From the NCBI GenBank assembly GCA_937901335.1, contig CALCHC010000126.1, positions 1 to 24,092 on the forward strand: 24,092 nucleotides of DNA, in the 5' to 3' direction. Positions 1-8,017 of the stretch are shown here, in pieces. The stretch comes from an uncultured Phascolarctobacterium sp. Its GTDB lineage: Bacteria; Bacillota; Negativicutes; Acidaminococcales; Acidaminococcaceae. The notes beneath the pieces were generated by a model, which searched no databases, was not told the DNA's origin, and saw nothing but the letters and a program-made list of their open reading frames with translations. Each line of letters starts with the position of its first letter. The first letter of the stretch is position 1. The translations under genes were made by a program, and so were the position numbers.

Positions 1-844
1 GTGCGAAGCACTCCTTTTCCTCATCGTGGGGATCGCCCAGGATGAACATGCCATCCAGATAATGATCCCAGTGACCGGAAATACGATAGAGGTCGCGTTT
101 AGCCATCAACGGAGTTTTGGTAAGTTGGTAACCACGGCGTTCTTCGGTATCTTCAACCCAACGTTGGAGTTGTTGGATTACACGAGCACCTTTCGGAAGC
201 AGGATGGGCAAACCTTGACCAATGTAGTCAACGGTGGTGAAGTATTCCAATTCACGACCAAGTTTGTTATGGTCACGTTTCAAAGCTTCAGCTTGTTGTT
301 CCAAGTAAGCATCCAATTCTTCTTTTTTCGGGAAAGCTACGCCATAAATACGTTGAAGCATTTTACGGCTGCTATCGCCACGCCAGTAAGCACCGGTAGC
401 AGAAGTCAATTTAATAGCGTTGCCTTTAATACGACCAGTAGAGTCAAGGTGCGGACCAGCGCACAAATCGGTGAAATCACCTTGTTTGTAGAAGCTGATT
501 ACAGCATCTTCCGGAAGATCGTTGATAAGTTCAACTTTGTAGGGTTCTTCCAATTCTTCCATGAATTTGATTGCTTCTGCACGAGGAAGTTCAAAGCGTT
601 CCAATTTGAGTTTTTCTTTGCAAATTTTACGCATTTCACCTTCGAGAGCAGCAAGGTCTTCCGGAGAGAACGGAGCCGGAGTATCGAAGTCATAGTAGAA
701 GCCATTGTCGATGCTAGGACCGATTGCCAGCTTAACTTCAGGATGCAAACGTTTCATAGCTTGCGCCAATACGTGGGAGCAAGTATGCCAATAAGTTTTG
801 CGATATTCTTCATTTTCAAAAGTGTACAGTTTTTCTTCAGACAT
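1..844 (-). CDS. thrS: Threonyl-tRNA synthetase, N-terminal part (cut by window edge), no TGS domain
   Basis: The enzyme charges tRNA-Thr with threonine in the cytoplasm. The translated protein starts MSEEKLYTFENEEY and runs straight into the editing (second additional) domain. The zinc-type editing ligands are visible as HTCSH (H20, H24) and DLCAGPH (C128, H132). They are followed by AYWRGDSSRKMLQRIYG and the start of the catalytic core, including SGHWDHY. The 3' end lies outside the window. The start is well set: an AGGAGGC ribosome site at 852-858 and an in-frame TAG 15 bases upstream of the ATG. The roughly 60-residue TGS domain found at the N-terminus of most bacterial ThrRS is therefore absent. 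The gene has its own promoter and only a short leader, with no room for a T-box. Identity is near certain; whether a TGS-type protein is encoded elsewhere cannot be seen. Confidence 0.96.
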   Translation of the reverse strand, partial: MSEEKLYTFENEEYRKTYWHTCSHVLAQAMKRLHPEVKLAIGPSIDNGFYYDFDTPAPFSPEDLAALEGEMRKICKEKLKLERFELPRAEAIKFMEELEEPYKVELINDLPEDAVISFYKQGDFTDLCAGPHLDSTGRIKGNAIKLTSATGAYWRGDSSRKMLQRIYGVAFPKKEELDAYLEQQAEALKRDHNKLGRELEYFTTVDYIGQGLPILLPKGARVIQQLQRWVEDTEERRGYQLTKTPLMAKRDLYRISGHWDHYLDGMFILGDPHDEEKECFA

Positions 845-867
845 TTTAAAAGCCTCCTATATAAAAT

Positions 868-903
868 CTATTAGATAATTGTTTTCATTTACCTATTAGA
901 TAA
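868..903. repeat. Direct repeat CTATTAGATAA, two copies in the thrS leader
   Basis: The 11-base sequence CTATTAGATAA occurs at 868-878 and again at 893-903, 25 bases apart start to start. The right copy abuts the -10 box and the left copy ends just upstream of the ribosome site. The spacing could place two protein sites on nearly the same DNA face, but AT-rich leaders also produce such repeats by chance. Confidence 0.4.
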
Positions 904-931
904 GTATATCATAGCAAATCTTATTCTTCAA
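903..931 (-). promoter_or_regulatory. Promoter of thrS
   Basis: On the minus strand TTGAAG (926-931) and TATACT (903-908) are separated by exactly 17 bases, giving a sigma-A-like promoter. The expected start of transcription is near 896, which leaves a leader of about 50 bases before thrS. The promoter lies between the rnc terminator and thrS. Confidence 0.75.
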
Positions 932-933
932 TA

Positions 934-964
934 TAAAAAGCGTTCCCGCTTACGCGAGAACGCT
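934..964 (-). terminator. Rho-independent terminator of the fap-fab-rnc operon
   Basis: An 11-bp hairpin with one mismatch (AGCGTTCCCGC at 939-949 against GCGAGAACGCT at 954-964) is followed on the minus strand by a run of T (A-run at 934-938). It lies just after the rnc stop and before the thrS promoter. Confidence 0.88.
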
Positions 965-974
965 CTTATAACTT

Positions 975-1685
975 TTACAACACTTTTAAATTAACAAGTG
1001 CATCTTTTGCAGCCTGCTGTTCCGCATCTTTTTTAGTGCGTCCACTGCCACTGCCAATAACCTTACCATCTAAGCAAACCTCAGAATTAAAGGTCTTATT
1101 GTGCTCAGGTCCACTGCTACCAACCAAATGATAGCTTATATCAACATCGCCTTCACGTTGCAAATGTTCTTGCAAGCGTGTTTTGAAGTCACTGCAAATA
1201 CCATGAGTACAAACAAAATCAATATCCTTTTGCATAATGGCAAGTAAATAGTCCTGCGCTTTTGCCAAACCTTGGTCAAGATAGTAAGCACCAAGTACGG
1301 ATTCGAAAGCATCTGCCAAAATGGAAGGACGCTCTCTACCGCCACTCATCTCTTCACCTTTACCAAGAAGAATGAAATCACCTAAACGCAATTTCTTAGC
1401 AAATTCAAACAGGGAAGCTTCGCACACCAAATGCGCACGCAGCTTTGTTAACTGACCTTCTGCAAGTTGAGGAAAGTTTTTATACATATAAGTGCTTACG
1501 ATTACACTCAAGACGGAGTCACCAAGAAACTCAATACGTTCATTGTGTTCCGGCTTGGGTGTTCCCTTTGCTTCGTGAGCATAGGAAGTATGAGTAAGCG
1601 CCATATCAAGCAGAGCTAAGTCATGCATTTCAATACCCAGCCAGTTGCAGAAAGCCTGCAGTTGCTGTGTACGTTGTTTGTGCAT
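975..1685 (-). CDS. rnc: Ribonuclease III
   Basis: A double-strand-specific endoribonuclease that processes rRNA precursors and structured mRNAs in the cytoplasm. The 236-residue protein has the family signature NERIEFLGDS at 48-57, the acidic metal-binding residues D125 and E128 in ILADAFESVLGAYYLD, and a C-terminal double-stranded-RNA-binding domain from about residue 163, ending GSGRTKKDAEQQAAKDALVNL. Length is normal for the family. It is the last gene of the fatty-acid operon, 15 bases after fabF. Its ribosome site AAGAGAG begins inside the fabF stop region. Linkage of rnc to acpP and fab genes is common in Firmicutes. Confidence 0.97.
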   Translation of the reverse strand: MHKQRTQQLQAFCNWLGIEMHDLALLDMALTHTSYAHEAKGTPKPEHNERIEFLGDSVLSVIVSTYMYKNFPQLAEGQLTKLRAHLVCEASLFEFAKKLRLGDFILLGKGEEMSGGRERPSILADAFESVLGAYYLDQGLAKAQDYLLAIMQKDIDFVCTHGICSDFKTRLQEHLQREGDVDISYHLVGSSGPEHNKTFNSEVCLDGKVIGSGSGRTKKDAEQQAAKDALVNLKVL

Positions 1686-1700
1686 TTTAAATCAACTCTC

Positions 1701-2951
1701 TTAGTCTTCGTATTTTTTGAAAATGATGCAAGCGTTGTGACCGCCGAAGCCCAAGTTGTTGCTGAGTGCAGCTTTGACTTCTGCTTTACGAGCAACGTTG
1801 GGAACATAGTCAAGATCCAAGCCGTGTTCGGTGTCGGGTTCTTGATAGTTGATGGTCGGAGGAATTACGCCGTTTTCAATGGTCAGAACGGTAGCGATTG
1901 CTTCTACACCGCCTGCTGCACCCAACAAGTGACCAATCATGGATTTGTTGGAGCTTACTGCCAATTTGTAAGCGTGTTCACCGAATACTTTTTTGATTGC
2001 AAGGCTTTCACCTTCGTCGTTACGAGCGGTGGAAGTGCCATGAGCATTGATGTAGTCGATATCTTCCGGTTTCATACCAGCGTCTTTAATAGCGTTTACG
2101 AAGCAAGCAGCCGGAGTTTCACCGCTCGGATCGGGAGCAGTGATATGGTAAGCGTCGCAGTTGAGGCCATAACCTACGAGTTCAGCGTAGATGTGAGCGC
2201 CACGAGCTTTTGCGTGTTCGAGTTCTTCCAACAAGATTACGCCGGAACCTTCGCCCATTACGAAACCATCACGGTTTTTGTCGAAGGGACGGGAAGCGCC
2301 TTCAGGGTTTTCGTTGTTGGTGGACAATGCTTTCATGTTAGCAAAGCCAGCTACAGCAATCGGAGAGATGGAAGCTTCGCAACCACCAGCGAGCATTACG
2401 TCAGCATCGCCGTATTGAATGGTACGGAGAGCGTCACCAATGCAGTTAGTGCCGGTAGCACAAGCAGTTACGATTGCAGTGTTGGGGCCTTTGAAGCCAA
2501 AAGCGATACCGATTTGGCCAGCGGGCATATTAGGAATTTCCATAGGAATGAAGAACGGGCTGATTTTGGAGGGGCCTTTAGCACCAAGTTTCAAGGATTG
2601 ATCCAAGAAAGTATGGATACCGCCGATACCGGTACCAACGCATACACCGCAACGGGGAGCGTCGATTTTTTCCAAATCAAGTTTAGCGTCTTCGATAGCC
2701 AATTTAGCAGCAGCTACAGCAAATTGGGTAACGCGGTCCATGCGTTTACCTTCTTTTTTGTCGCCATATTTGCCAAATTCAAAATCTTTTACTTCGCCAG
2801 CGATTTTAACGTTAAAATCAGTGGTGTCAAATTGGGTAATCATACCAATGCCGGATTTGCCAGCAGTCAGGTTGCCCCAGAATTCATCTTTACCGATACC
2901 GATCGGGGTAATAGGGCCAACGCCGGTTACTACTACTCTTCTCTTAGTCAA
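1701..2951 (-). CDS. fabF: 3-oxoacyl-ACP synthase II (KAS II)
   Basis: Condenses malonyl-ACP with growing acyl-ACP in type II fatty-acid elongation. The Cys-His-His triad is visible as C164 (VTACATGT), H304 (NAHGTST) and H341 (GHLLGAAGG); these positions agree with E. coli FabF counted with its Met. I place the start at TTG 2949-2951 (MTKRRVVVTGVG, 416 residues). The ribosome site GAGGTG lies 6 bases upstream of that TTG, whereas a GTG at 2958-2960 would sit inside the ribosome site itself. It lies 16 bases after fabK, and rnc follows 15 bases downstream. The downstream fabZ and acetyl-CoA carboxylase genes often found after fabF are not here. Confidence 0.96.
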   Translation of the reverse strand: MTKRRVVVTGVGPITPIGIGKDEFWGNLTAGKSGIGMITQFDTTDFNVKIAGEVKDFEFGKYGDKKEGKRMDRVTQFAVAAAKLAIEDAKLDLEKIDAPRCGVCVGTGIGGIHTFLDQSLKLGAKGPSKISPFFIPMEIPNMPAGQIGIAFGFKGPNTAIVTACATGTNCIGDALRTIQYGDADVMLAGGCEASISPIAVAGFANMKALSTNNENPEGASRPFDKNRDGFVMGEGSGVILLEELEHAKARGAHIYAELVGYGLNCDAYHITAPDPSGETPAACFVNAIKDAGMKPEDIDYINAHGTSTARNDEGESLAIKKVFGEHAYKLAVSSNKSMIGHLLGAAGGVEAIATVLTIENGVIPPTINYQEPDTEHGLDLDYVPNVARKAEVKAALSNNLGFGGHNACIIFKKYED

Positions 2952-2967
2952 AACATTCACCTCAAAA

Positions 2968-3918
2968 TTAAATATTTGCGATTTCTTCTTTAATTCTTCT
3001 AAAGATTTCTTTTACGGGTAAAATTTCTTTGATTTTCCACATGTTAGCGCCAGTGAAAATCAAACCGGTTTCAGTATCACCTTGTTGTGCACGGGTAAGT
3101 GCGCGGATGATGCAGAAGTTACGTTTGCATTTTTTCAAGCAAGCATCACATTGAGTGGGTTTCGGGGATTTATCTTCCAAAGACAATTGAGCAAAGGGAT
3201 TGCGAATTGCACGGCCTTTATAGCCTACAGGGCTATCAATTTGCACAATATCTTCTTGAGTCATTTTCAAATAGAATTCTTTTAAAGCAGGTGCAGCATT
3301 GGATTCTTCACTAGCAGCGAAGCGGCTACCCATTTGTACGCCATTTGCACCAAGTTTTAAAAGTTCCGCAACATCGTTGCCATCAACGGCACCGCCTGCT
3401 GCGATTACAGGTATATTTACAGCCTCGATAACTTCGGGCAGGATTTCCTTAATTGATTGCTGAGTACCAAGATGGCCACCAGCTTCAGTACCTTCTACGA
3501 CAACCGCAGAAGCACCAAGTTTTTCAGCAGTTTGAGCCAATCGAGCAGAAGATACGATGGGCACAACTTCAACGCCATATTTTTTGCCAACAGCGAAAAT
3601 GTCTCTGGAGAAACCAGCGCCGGCAACAATAAGGTCGATTCCTTCTTCAGCAGCAGTAGTAATTAAATCTAAAAATTGTCTAGCAGCAACCATTGCATTA
3701 ATACCGATAATGCCTTTGCCACCAGTAAGTTCTCTTGCCATACGAATTTCTTTACGCAATTCGTCAAGACCCATACCGGATGCAGCAATCAAACCAATAC
3801 CGCCTTCATTTGCTACAGCAGCAGCCAGCGGTGCGGTGGATAAACGAATAGCCATGCCACCTTGTACAATCGGAACTTGTGCAACTAGCTTACCGATTTT
3901 CAGTTCTGGTAAATTCAT
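2968..3918 (-). CDS. fabK: FabK-type enoyl-ACP reductase II / nitronate monooxygenase family flavoprotein
   Basis: An FMN-dependent TIM-barrel protein of the nitronate monooxygenase/FabK family, 316 residues. Visible motifs are IVQGGMA (18-23), GINAMVA (72-78), EGTEAGGHLG with H149 matching the FabK active-site histidine, IPVIAAGG (169-176), MGSRFAASEESNA (196-208) and GRAIRN. Its place between acpP and fabF points to the enoyl-ACP reduction step. The C-terminus is odd: four cysteines C257, C260, C264 and C269 (C-x2-C-x3-C-x4-C) that I do not recall in pneumococcal FabK and that resemble those of some clostridial nitronate-monooxygenase-like proteins. Starts at ATG with GAGG 8 bases upstream. 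The family is clear; the exact substrate is inferred from context. Confidence 0.85.
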   Translation of the reverse strand: MNLPELKIGKLVAQVPIVQGGMAIRLSTAPLAAAVANEGGIGLIAASGMGLDELRKEIRMARELTGGKGIIGINAMVAARQFLDLITTAAEEGIDLIVAGAGFSRDIFAVGKKYGVEVVPIVSSARLAQTAEKLGASAVVVEGTEAGGHLGTQQSIKEILPEVIEAVNIPVIAAGGAVDGNDVAELLKLGANGVQMGSRFAASEESNAAPALKEFYLKMTQEDIVQIDSPVGYKGRAIRNPFAQLSLEDKSPKPTQCDACLKKCKRNFCIIRALTRAQQGDTETGLIFTGANMWKIKEILPVKEIFRRIKEEIANI

Positions 3919-3954
3919 TTAATATTCCTCATTTCAGAACTTTAAAAGCTTTAC

Positions 3955-3980
3955 CAGAGAGCCTCCTAAGAGGCTCTCTG
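3955..3980 (-). other. Strong hairpin directly after acpP (possible partial terminator or 3'-end stabiliser)
   Basis: A perfect 11-bp stem CAGAGAGCCTC / GAGGCTCTCTG with a 4-base loop lies between acpP and fabK. On the minus strand it is followed by GGTAAAGCTTTTAAAG, with no immediate T-run. It is therefore not a canonical terminator. It may act as a leaky terminator or protect the acpP end of a processed transcript. Confidence 0.7.
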
Positions 3981-3998
3981 CATTAAGCCATCAAAGAA

Positions 3999-4229
3999 TT
4001 ATTTTTCTTCGTCCAACATTTTAACTGCGTCAGCTACAGTGCGAATTTTTTCAGCTTTTTCATCGGGAATTTCTACGCCGAATTCTTCTTCAAAAGCCAT
4101 GATCAATTCAACGATGTCGAGGGAGTCAGCACCGAGGTCATCGATGAAAGCGGATTCCATCTTTACTTCTTCAGCGTCAACGCTCAATTGTTCAACAGTG
4201 ATATCTCTTACTTTGTCGAAAGTGCTCAT
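3999..4229 (-). CDS. acpP: Acyl carrier protein
   Basis: A 76-residue acidic carrier that holds growing acyl chains on a phosphopantetheine arm. The attachment serine is S36 in the conserved GADSLD motif. The sequence is rich in Glu and Asp and has the expected four-helix length. The ribosome site is the strongest in the operon (AGGAGGTGA just before ATG), which fits the high ACP level a cell needs. It lies 43 bases after fabG. The hairpin right behind it separates it from fabK. Confidence 0.98.
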   Translation of the reverse strand: MSTFDKVRDITVEQLSVDAEEVKMESAFIDDLGADSLDIVELIMAFEEEFGVEIPDEKAEKIRTVADAVKMLDEEK

Positions 4230-4272
4230 TACGATTCACCTCCTTCCAAAAAATTAATTGCTAGTCGCAATA

Positions 4273-5016
4273 TTACATTACCATACCGCCGTCGACATGT
4301 AAAGTCTGACCGGTGATATAATTAGCGTCGCTGCTCGCGAGGAACAGAACGGCTTTAGCGATGTCTTCAGTTTCGCCCAAACGATTGAGCGGAATGCCAG
4401 CGAGCATAGCTTCTACAACTTTTTCAGAAAGTACGCTGGTCATGTCGGTTTTGATGAAACCAGGAGCAATTGCGTTAACGCGGATGCCACGAGCAGCAAC
4501 TTCTTTAGCAGTAGCTTTGGTGAAGCCGATTACGCCAGCTTTAGCTGCGCAGTAGTTAGCTTGACCAGCGTTACCCATAACACCAACGATGGAGCTGATG
4601 TTTACGATGTTGCCGGATTTTTGTTTCATCATGTATTTGATAGCAGCTTTGGTGCAGTTGAACACACCTTTAAGGTTGGTGGTGATTACTGCGTCCCAAT
4701 CTTCTTCTTTCATTCTCATCAAGAGACCGTCGCGGGTGATCCCTGCATTGTTTACCAATACGTCTACGCGACCAAATTCTTTAACAACTGCGTCAACCAT
4801 AGCAGTGCTTGCTTCGGTGGAAGCGATGTCTGCTTGGATAACGAAAGCCTTACGGCCCATAGCTTCGATTTCTGCAGCAACTTCTTTAGCAGCAGCTTCG
4901 CTACCAGCATAGTTTACAGCTACGTCAGCACCTTCAGCAGCGAGAGCCAATGCGATTGCACGGCCAATACCACGGGAAGCACCGGTTACAAGAGCAACTT
5001 TACCTTCAAATCTCAT
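4273..5016 (-). CDS. fabG: 3-oxoacyl-ACP reductase
   Basis: NADPH-dependent short-chain dehydrogenase/reductase that reduces 3-oxoacyl-ACP, 247 residues. The Rossmann motif TGASRGIG is at 11-18 and NNAG at 89-92. The catalytic residues N114, S142, Y155 and K159 (YCAAK) have the usual spacing. The C-terminus YITGQTLHVDGGMVM is typical of FabG. The ATG shares one base with the fabD stop (TAATG at 5014-5018), which suggests translational coupling. Confidence 0.97.
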   Translation of the reverse strand: MRFEGKVALVTGASRGIGRAIALALAAEGADVAVNYAGSEAAAKEVAAEIEAMGRKAFVIQADIASTEASTAMVDAVVKEFGRVDVLVNNAGITRDGLLMRMKEEDWDAVITTNLKGVFNCTKAAIKYMMKQKSGNIVNISSIVGVMGNAGQANYCAAKAGVIGFTKATAKEVAARGIRVNAIAPGFIKTDMTSVLSEKVVEAMLAGIPLNRLGETEDIAKAVLFLASSDANYITGQTLHVDGGMVM

Positions 5017-5966
5017 TATTCTTTACCCCCTTGGAAATGTTCCAGAGTTTTTTCAAGGCTATGCGGATCTTCTACCCAGAGAGAAGTAACGCCTTTTGCG
5101 ATTTTTTTGGTGAAGCCGGTCAATACTTTGGAAGGACCAACTTCTACGAAAGTATCTACGCCGCCAGCAACCATGTTGCGTACGGAAGTTTCCCAGAGTA
5201 CGGGCATAGCAGCTTGTTTTACTAAGAGTTCTTTAATCAAAGCGCCGCTTACAACTTCTTCAGCAGTTACGTTAGCAACTACAGGGAATACAGCGTCTTT
5301 AATTTCGATAGGAGCGAGAACTTCTGCCAAACGTTCAGAAGCAGGTTTCATCATGGTGCTGTGGAAGGGAGCGCTTACGTGAAGAACGATGCAGCGTTTT
5401 GCGCCAGCAGCTTTCATTTCTTCGTTAGCTTTATCAACAGCTGCAGTAGCACCTGCGATTACAACTTGACCAGGGCAGTTGAAGTTAACTGCTTGTACCG
5501 GCAAACCGGTTTCAGTTTCAACTTGTTGGCAAATTTCAACGATTTTTTCATTAGCCAAGCCCATTACAGCGGACATGCTGCCTTCGCCTACGGGAACAGC
5601 TTCTTGCATGAATTGACCACGTTGACGAACGATGCGAACTGCATCAGCAAATTTCATAGCGCCAGCATTTACCAGTGCAGAATATTCACCCAAGCTGTGA
5701 CCAGCAGCGATGTCAGCACTTACACCGTGTTGTTTCAAAATTTCACCGCAAATGGTAGATGCAGTCAAAATTGCCGGTTGGGTATTGTAGGTCAAACGCA
5801 AGTCTGCTTCAGGACCTTCAAAGCACATTTTGGTAAGGGAGAAGCCAAGAGCGTCGTCAGCTTCTTCAAAGAGTTGTCTAGCGATGGGATATTGGTCGTA
5901 GAATGCTTTGCACATACCTACATATTGGGAACCTTGTCCCGGGAATACGAATGCAATCTTGCTCAT
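5016..5966 (-). CDS. fabD: Malonyl-CoA:ACP transacylase
   Basis: Transfers malonyl from CoA to ACP, feeding elongation. The 316-residue protein has the N-terminal FVFPGQGSQ, the nucleophile S91 in GHSLGEYSAL, R116 that binds the malonyl carboxylate, and H202 in SAPFHSTMM. These closely match E. coli S92, R117 and H201. I take ATG 5964-5966 (MSKIAFVFPGQ) as the start, with AGTGAGG 9 bases upstream. A TTG seven codons earlier would place that ribosome site inside the gene. It lies 39 bases after fabH. Confidence 0.97.
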   Translation of the reverse strand: MSKIAFVFPGQGSQYVGMCKAFYDQYPIARQLFEEADDALGFSLTKMCFEGPEADLRLTYNTQPAILTASTICGEILKQHGVSADIAAGHSLGEYSALVNAGAMKFADAVRIVRQRGQFMQEAVPVGEGSMSAVMGLANEKIVEICQQVETETGLPVQAVNFNCPGQVVIAGATAAVDKANEEMKAAGAKRCIVLHVSAPFHSTMMKPASERLAEVLAPIEIKDAVFPVVANVTAEEVVSGALIKELLVKQAAMPVLWETSVRNMVAGGVDTFVEVGPSKVLTGFTKKIAKGVTSLWVEDPHSLEKTLEHFQGGKE

Positions 5967-6005
5967 GGGGATAATCCTCACTTTCAAATTTATATCAATA
6001 GTAAA

Positions 6006-6995
6006 TTATTTGCTCCATTTAAGAACGATGGAAGCCCAAGTCAGGCCTGCACCGAAGCCAACCAACAAAATGTTGTCGCCTTTTTTCAAAGCGCCTGCAG
6101 CTTGTGCTTCGCAAAGAGCGATAGGAATAGAAGCTGCGGAGGTGTTAGCATATTTATCTACGTTAACCCAAACTTTTTCCATGGGCATTTTCAAACGTTT
6201 TGCAGCAGAAGAGATGATGCGCATATTTGCTTGGTGAGGCACCAACAAATCGAGATCTTCTTCTTTCAAGCCAGCAGCTTTCAAAGCACGTTTTGCAGCA
6301 GTACCCATAATTTGGATAGCGAATTTGAAAACGTCTTGACCGCTCATATGAATGGTGTGTTCATAAGCAGCTGCAGTTTCCGGAGTAGCAGGTTTACGGC
6401 TACCGCCAGCAGGTTGAATCAAGAATTTGCCGCCGCTACCGTCAGCGCCAAGTTCGATACCGAGTACGCCATGACCTTCTTCTACAACGCCTACTACAGC
6501 AGCGCCAGCACCGTCACCGAAGAGTACGCAGGTGTTACGGTCAGTGAAGTTCATAATGCGGGACAAGGTTTCAGCACCGATAATCAATGCTTTATTATAC
6601 AAACCGGTTTTAATCATTTGGCTTGCTACTGCCAAGTTATATACGAAACCGCTGCAACCTGCGGAAAGGTCGAATGCAGCTGCGTTTTTGCAGCCCAAAC
6701 GATCTTGTACCAAGCAAGCAGTGGACGGGAACGCATGGTCAGGAGAAGCAGTTGCCAAGATTACCAAGTCGATTTCTTCAGGAGCTACGCCTGCATCAGC
6801 CAAAGCTCTTTGACCAGCGATTACAGACATATCAGAAGTTGCTTCTTCAGGAGCAGCAAAGTGACGTTGTTTAATACCGGTGCGTTCAGTAATCCATTGG
6901 TCACTGGTATCAACAATTTTTTCCATATCAAAGTTAGTCACAGTTTTTTCCGGAACATAATGTCCGATGCCTAAAATACCAACAGCTCTCGTCAT
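6006..6995 (-). CDS. fabH: 3-oxoacyl-ACP synthase III (initiating KAS III)
   Basis: Starts fatty-acid synthesis by condensing an acyl-CoA primer with malonyl-ACP. The 329-residue protein shows the Cys-His-Asn triad of the family: C114 in SAGCSGF, H254 in VPHQANMRI and N284 in YANTSAAS. It also has the N-terminal signature SDQWITERTGIKQR (31-44). Its start overlaps the plsX stop by 4 bases (ATGA at 6992-6995). Whether the primer is straight or branched cannot be judged from sequence alone. Confidence 0.97.
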   Translation of the reverse strand: MTRAVGILGIGHYVPEKTVTNFDMEKIVDTSDQWITERTGIKQRHFAAPEEATSDMSVIAGQRALADAGVAPEEIDLVILATASPDHAFPSTACLVQDRLGCKNAAAFDLSAGCSGFVYNLAVASQMIKTGLYNKALIIGAETLSRIMNFTDRNTCVLFGDGAGAAVVGVVEEGHGVLGIELGADGSGGKFLIQPAGGSRKPATPETAAAYEHTIHMSGQDVFKFAIQIMGTAAKRALKAAGLKEEDLDLLVPHQANMRIISSAAKRLKMPMEKVWVNVDKYANTSAASIPIALCEAQAAGALKKGDNILLVGFGAGLTWASIVLKWSK

Positions 6996-8017
6996 TTATC
7001 AGTTTCCTCATTTCTTTTTTGAGATTCTGCTATTTTTTCGGTAATAGCACTTACCAGATTATTTTCAGTGAATTTTGCTGCTACACCAATAGCATTGGTA
7101 ATAGCGTATGCTTTAGAACTACCGTGGCAAATAATAAAGGGAGCTTTTACACCCAGGAGCAACGCACCACCATAAGCATTGGGGTCCATACGCTCTTTAA
7201 GTTTTACCATTGCCGGTTTAATGAGGGCGCCGCCAATCTTAGCCAAAAGACCGCCGCCCAAAATAGCTTCTTTCATCAAGTTGAAGATTGCTTTTGCCAA
7301 ACCTTCACCAAGTTTCAGAACTACGTTACCAACAAAACCATCGCACACAACAACATCAACACTGCCGTTAGTAATATCGCGACCTTCAACGTTACCTTTG
7401 AAGTTGATTTCCTTGGTTTCTTTCAATAAAGGATAGGTAGCTAAAGTTTGTTCATTACCCTTAGTTTCTTCTTCGCCTACGCTCAAAAGACCAACTCTGG
7501 GATTTTTAAGATTCAATAATTTTTCTGCATACACACTGCCCATAATAGCACTGTGTACCAAGTTAATAGGTTTCGCATCCACCATACTACCACTGTCAAG
7601 AACTACGGTAGTACCATTTTGGTTGGGGAACGGAGTTGCAATCGCAGGACGTTCCACACCTTTAATGCGACCTACACAAAGTACTGCAGCAACAGAAGCA
7701 GCACCAGTGCTACCTGCAGAAACCAGCGCATCGCACTCGCCTGCACGCAACATTTTAGAAGCTACAACGATAGAAGCATCTTTCTTTGATTTTACCGCAA
7801 TAGCAGGGTGCTCGTCCATATTAATTACTTGACTAGCGTGTTGAATTTTAATCTTTTGATTATCTAATGCATTGTACTTTGCAAGCCACTCTTTAGCAAC
7901 TTCTTCGTCGCCTACGAGCACAACCTCACAGCCAAATTTTTTTACAGCGTTTACAGCGCCTAACACTAATTCTTTGGGACCGTGGTCGGTACCCATAATA
8001 TCAATTGCTATTCTCAT
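6992..8017 (-). CDS. plsX: Phosphate acyltransferase PlsX
   Basis: Converts acyl-ACP to acyl-phosphate, the donor for PlsY in membrane phospholipid synthesis; a peripheral membrane enzyme. The 341-residue protein aligns along its whole length with PlsX, for example GRIKGVERPA, HSAIMGSVYAE, PRVGLLSVGEE, VVVCDGFVGNVVLK, YGGALLLGVKAP and HGSSKAYAI. Several otherwise well-kept motifs deviate: MGTDHGP instead of MGGDxxP, SAGSTGA instead of SAGNTGA, and DSGSMVD instead of DxGANVD. The start overlaps the fapR stop by 4 bases (ATGA). Confidence 0.96.
   Translation of the reverse strand: MRIAIDIMGTDHGPKELVLGAVNAVKKFGCEVVLVGDEEVAKEWLAKYNALDNQKIKIQHASQVINMDEHPAIAVKSKKDASIVVASKMLRAGECDALVSAGSTGAASVAAVLCVGRIKGVERPAIATPFPNQNGTTVVLDSGSMVDAKPINLVHSAIMGSVYAEKLLNLKNPRVGLLSVGEEETKGNEQTLATYPLLKETKEINFKGNVEGRDITNGSVDVVVCDGFVGNVVLKLGEGLAKAIFNLMKEAILGGGLLAKIGGALIKPAMVKLKERMDPNAYGGALLLGVKAPFIICHGSSKAYAITNAIGVAAKFTENNLVSAITEKIAESQKRNEETDK

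Noticed and set aside
26..874. A 282-codon plus-strand open frame at the left edge
   Set aside because: It is the antisense shadow of thrS; the minus strand has the ThrRS editing motifs and ribosome site.
845..933. T-box or other riboswitch in front of thrS
   Set aside because: The leader between promoter and start is only about 50 bases and contains no specifier stem or antiterminator.
1623..2993. A 456-codon open frame on the plus strand opposite fabF
   Set aside because: The minus strand encodes an unmistakable KAS II with its full triad. The long antisense frame reflects codon bias that leaves out codons whose complement would be a stop, and its translation matches no family.
5361..6974. 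A 537-codon plus-strand open frame opposite fabD and fabH
   Set aside because: It covers two complete minus-strand genes and the gap between them, has no plausible ribosome site, and has a low-complexity translation.
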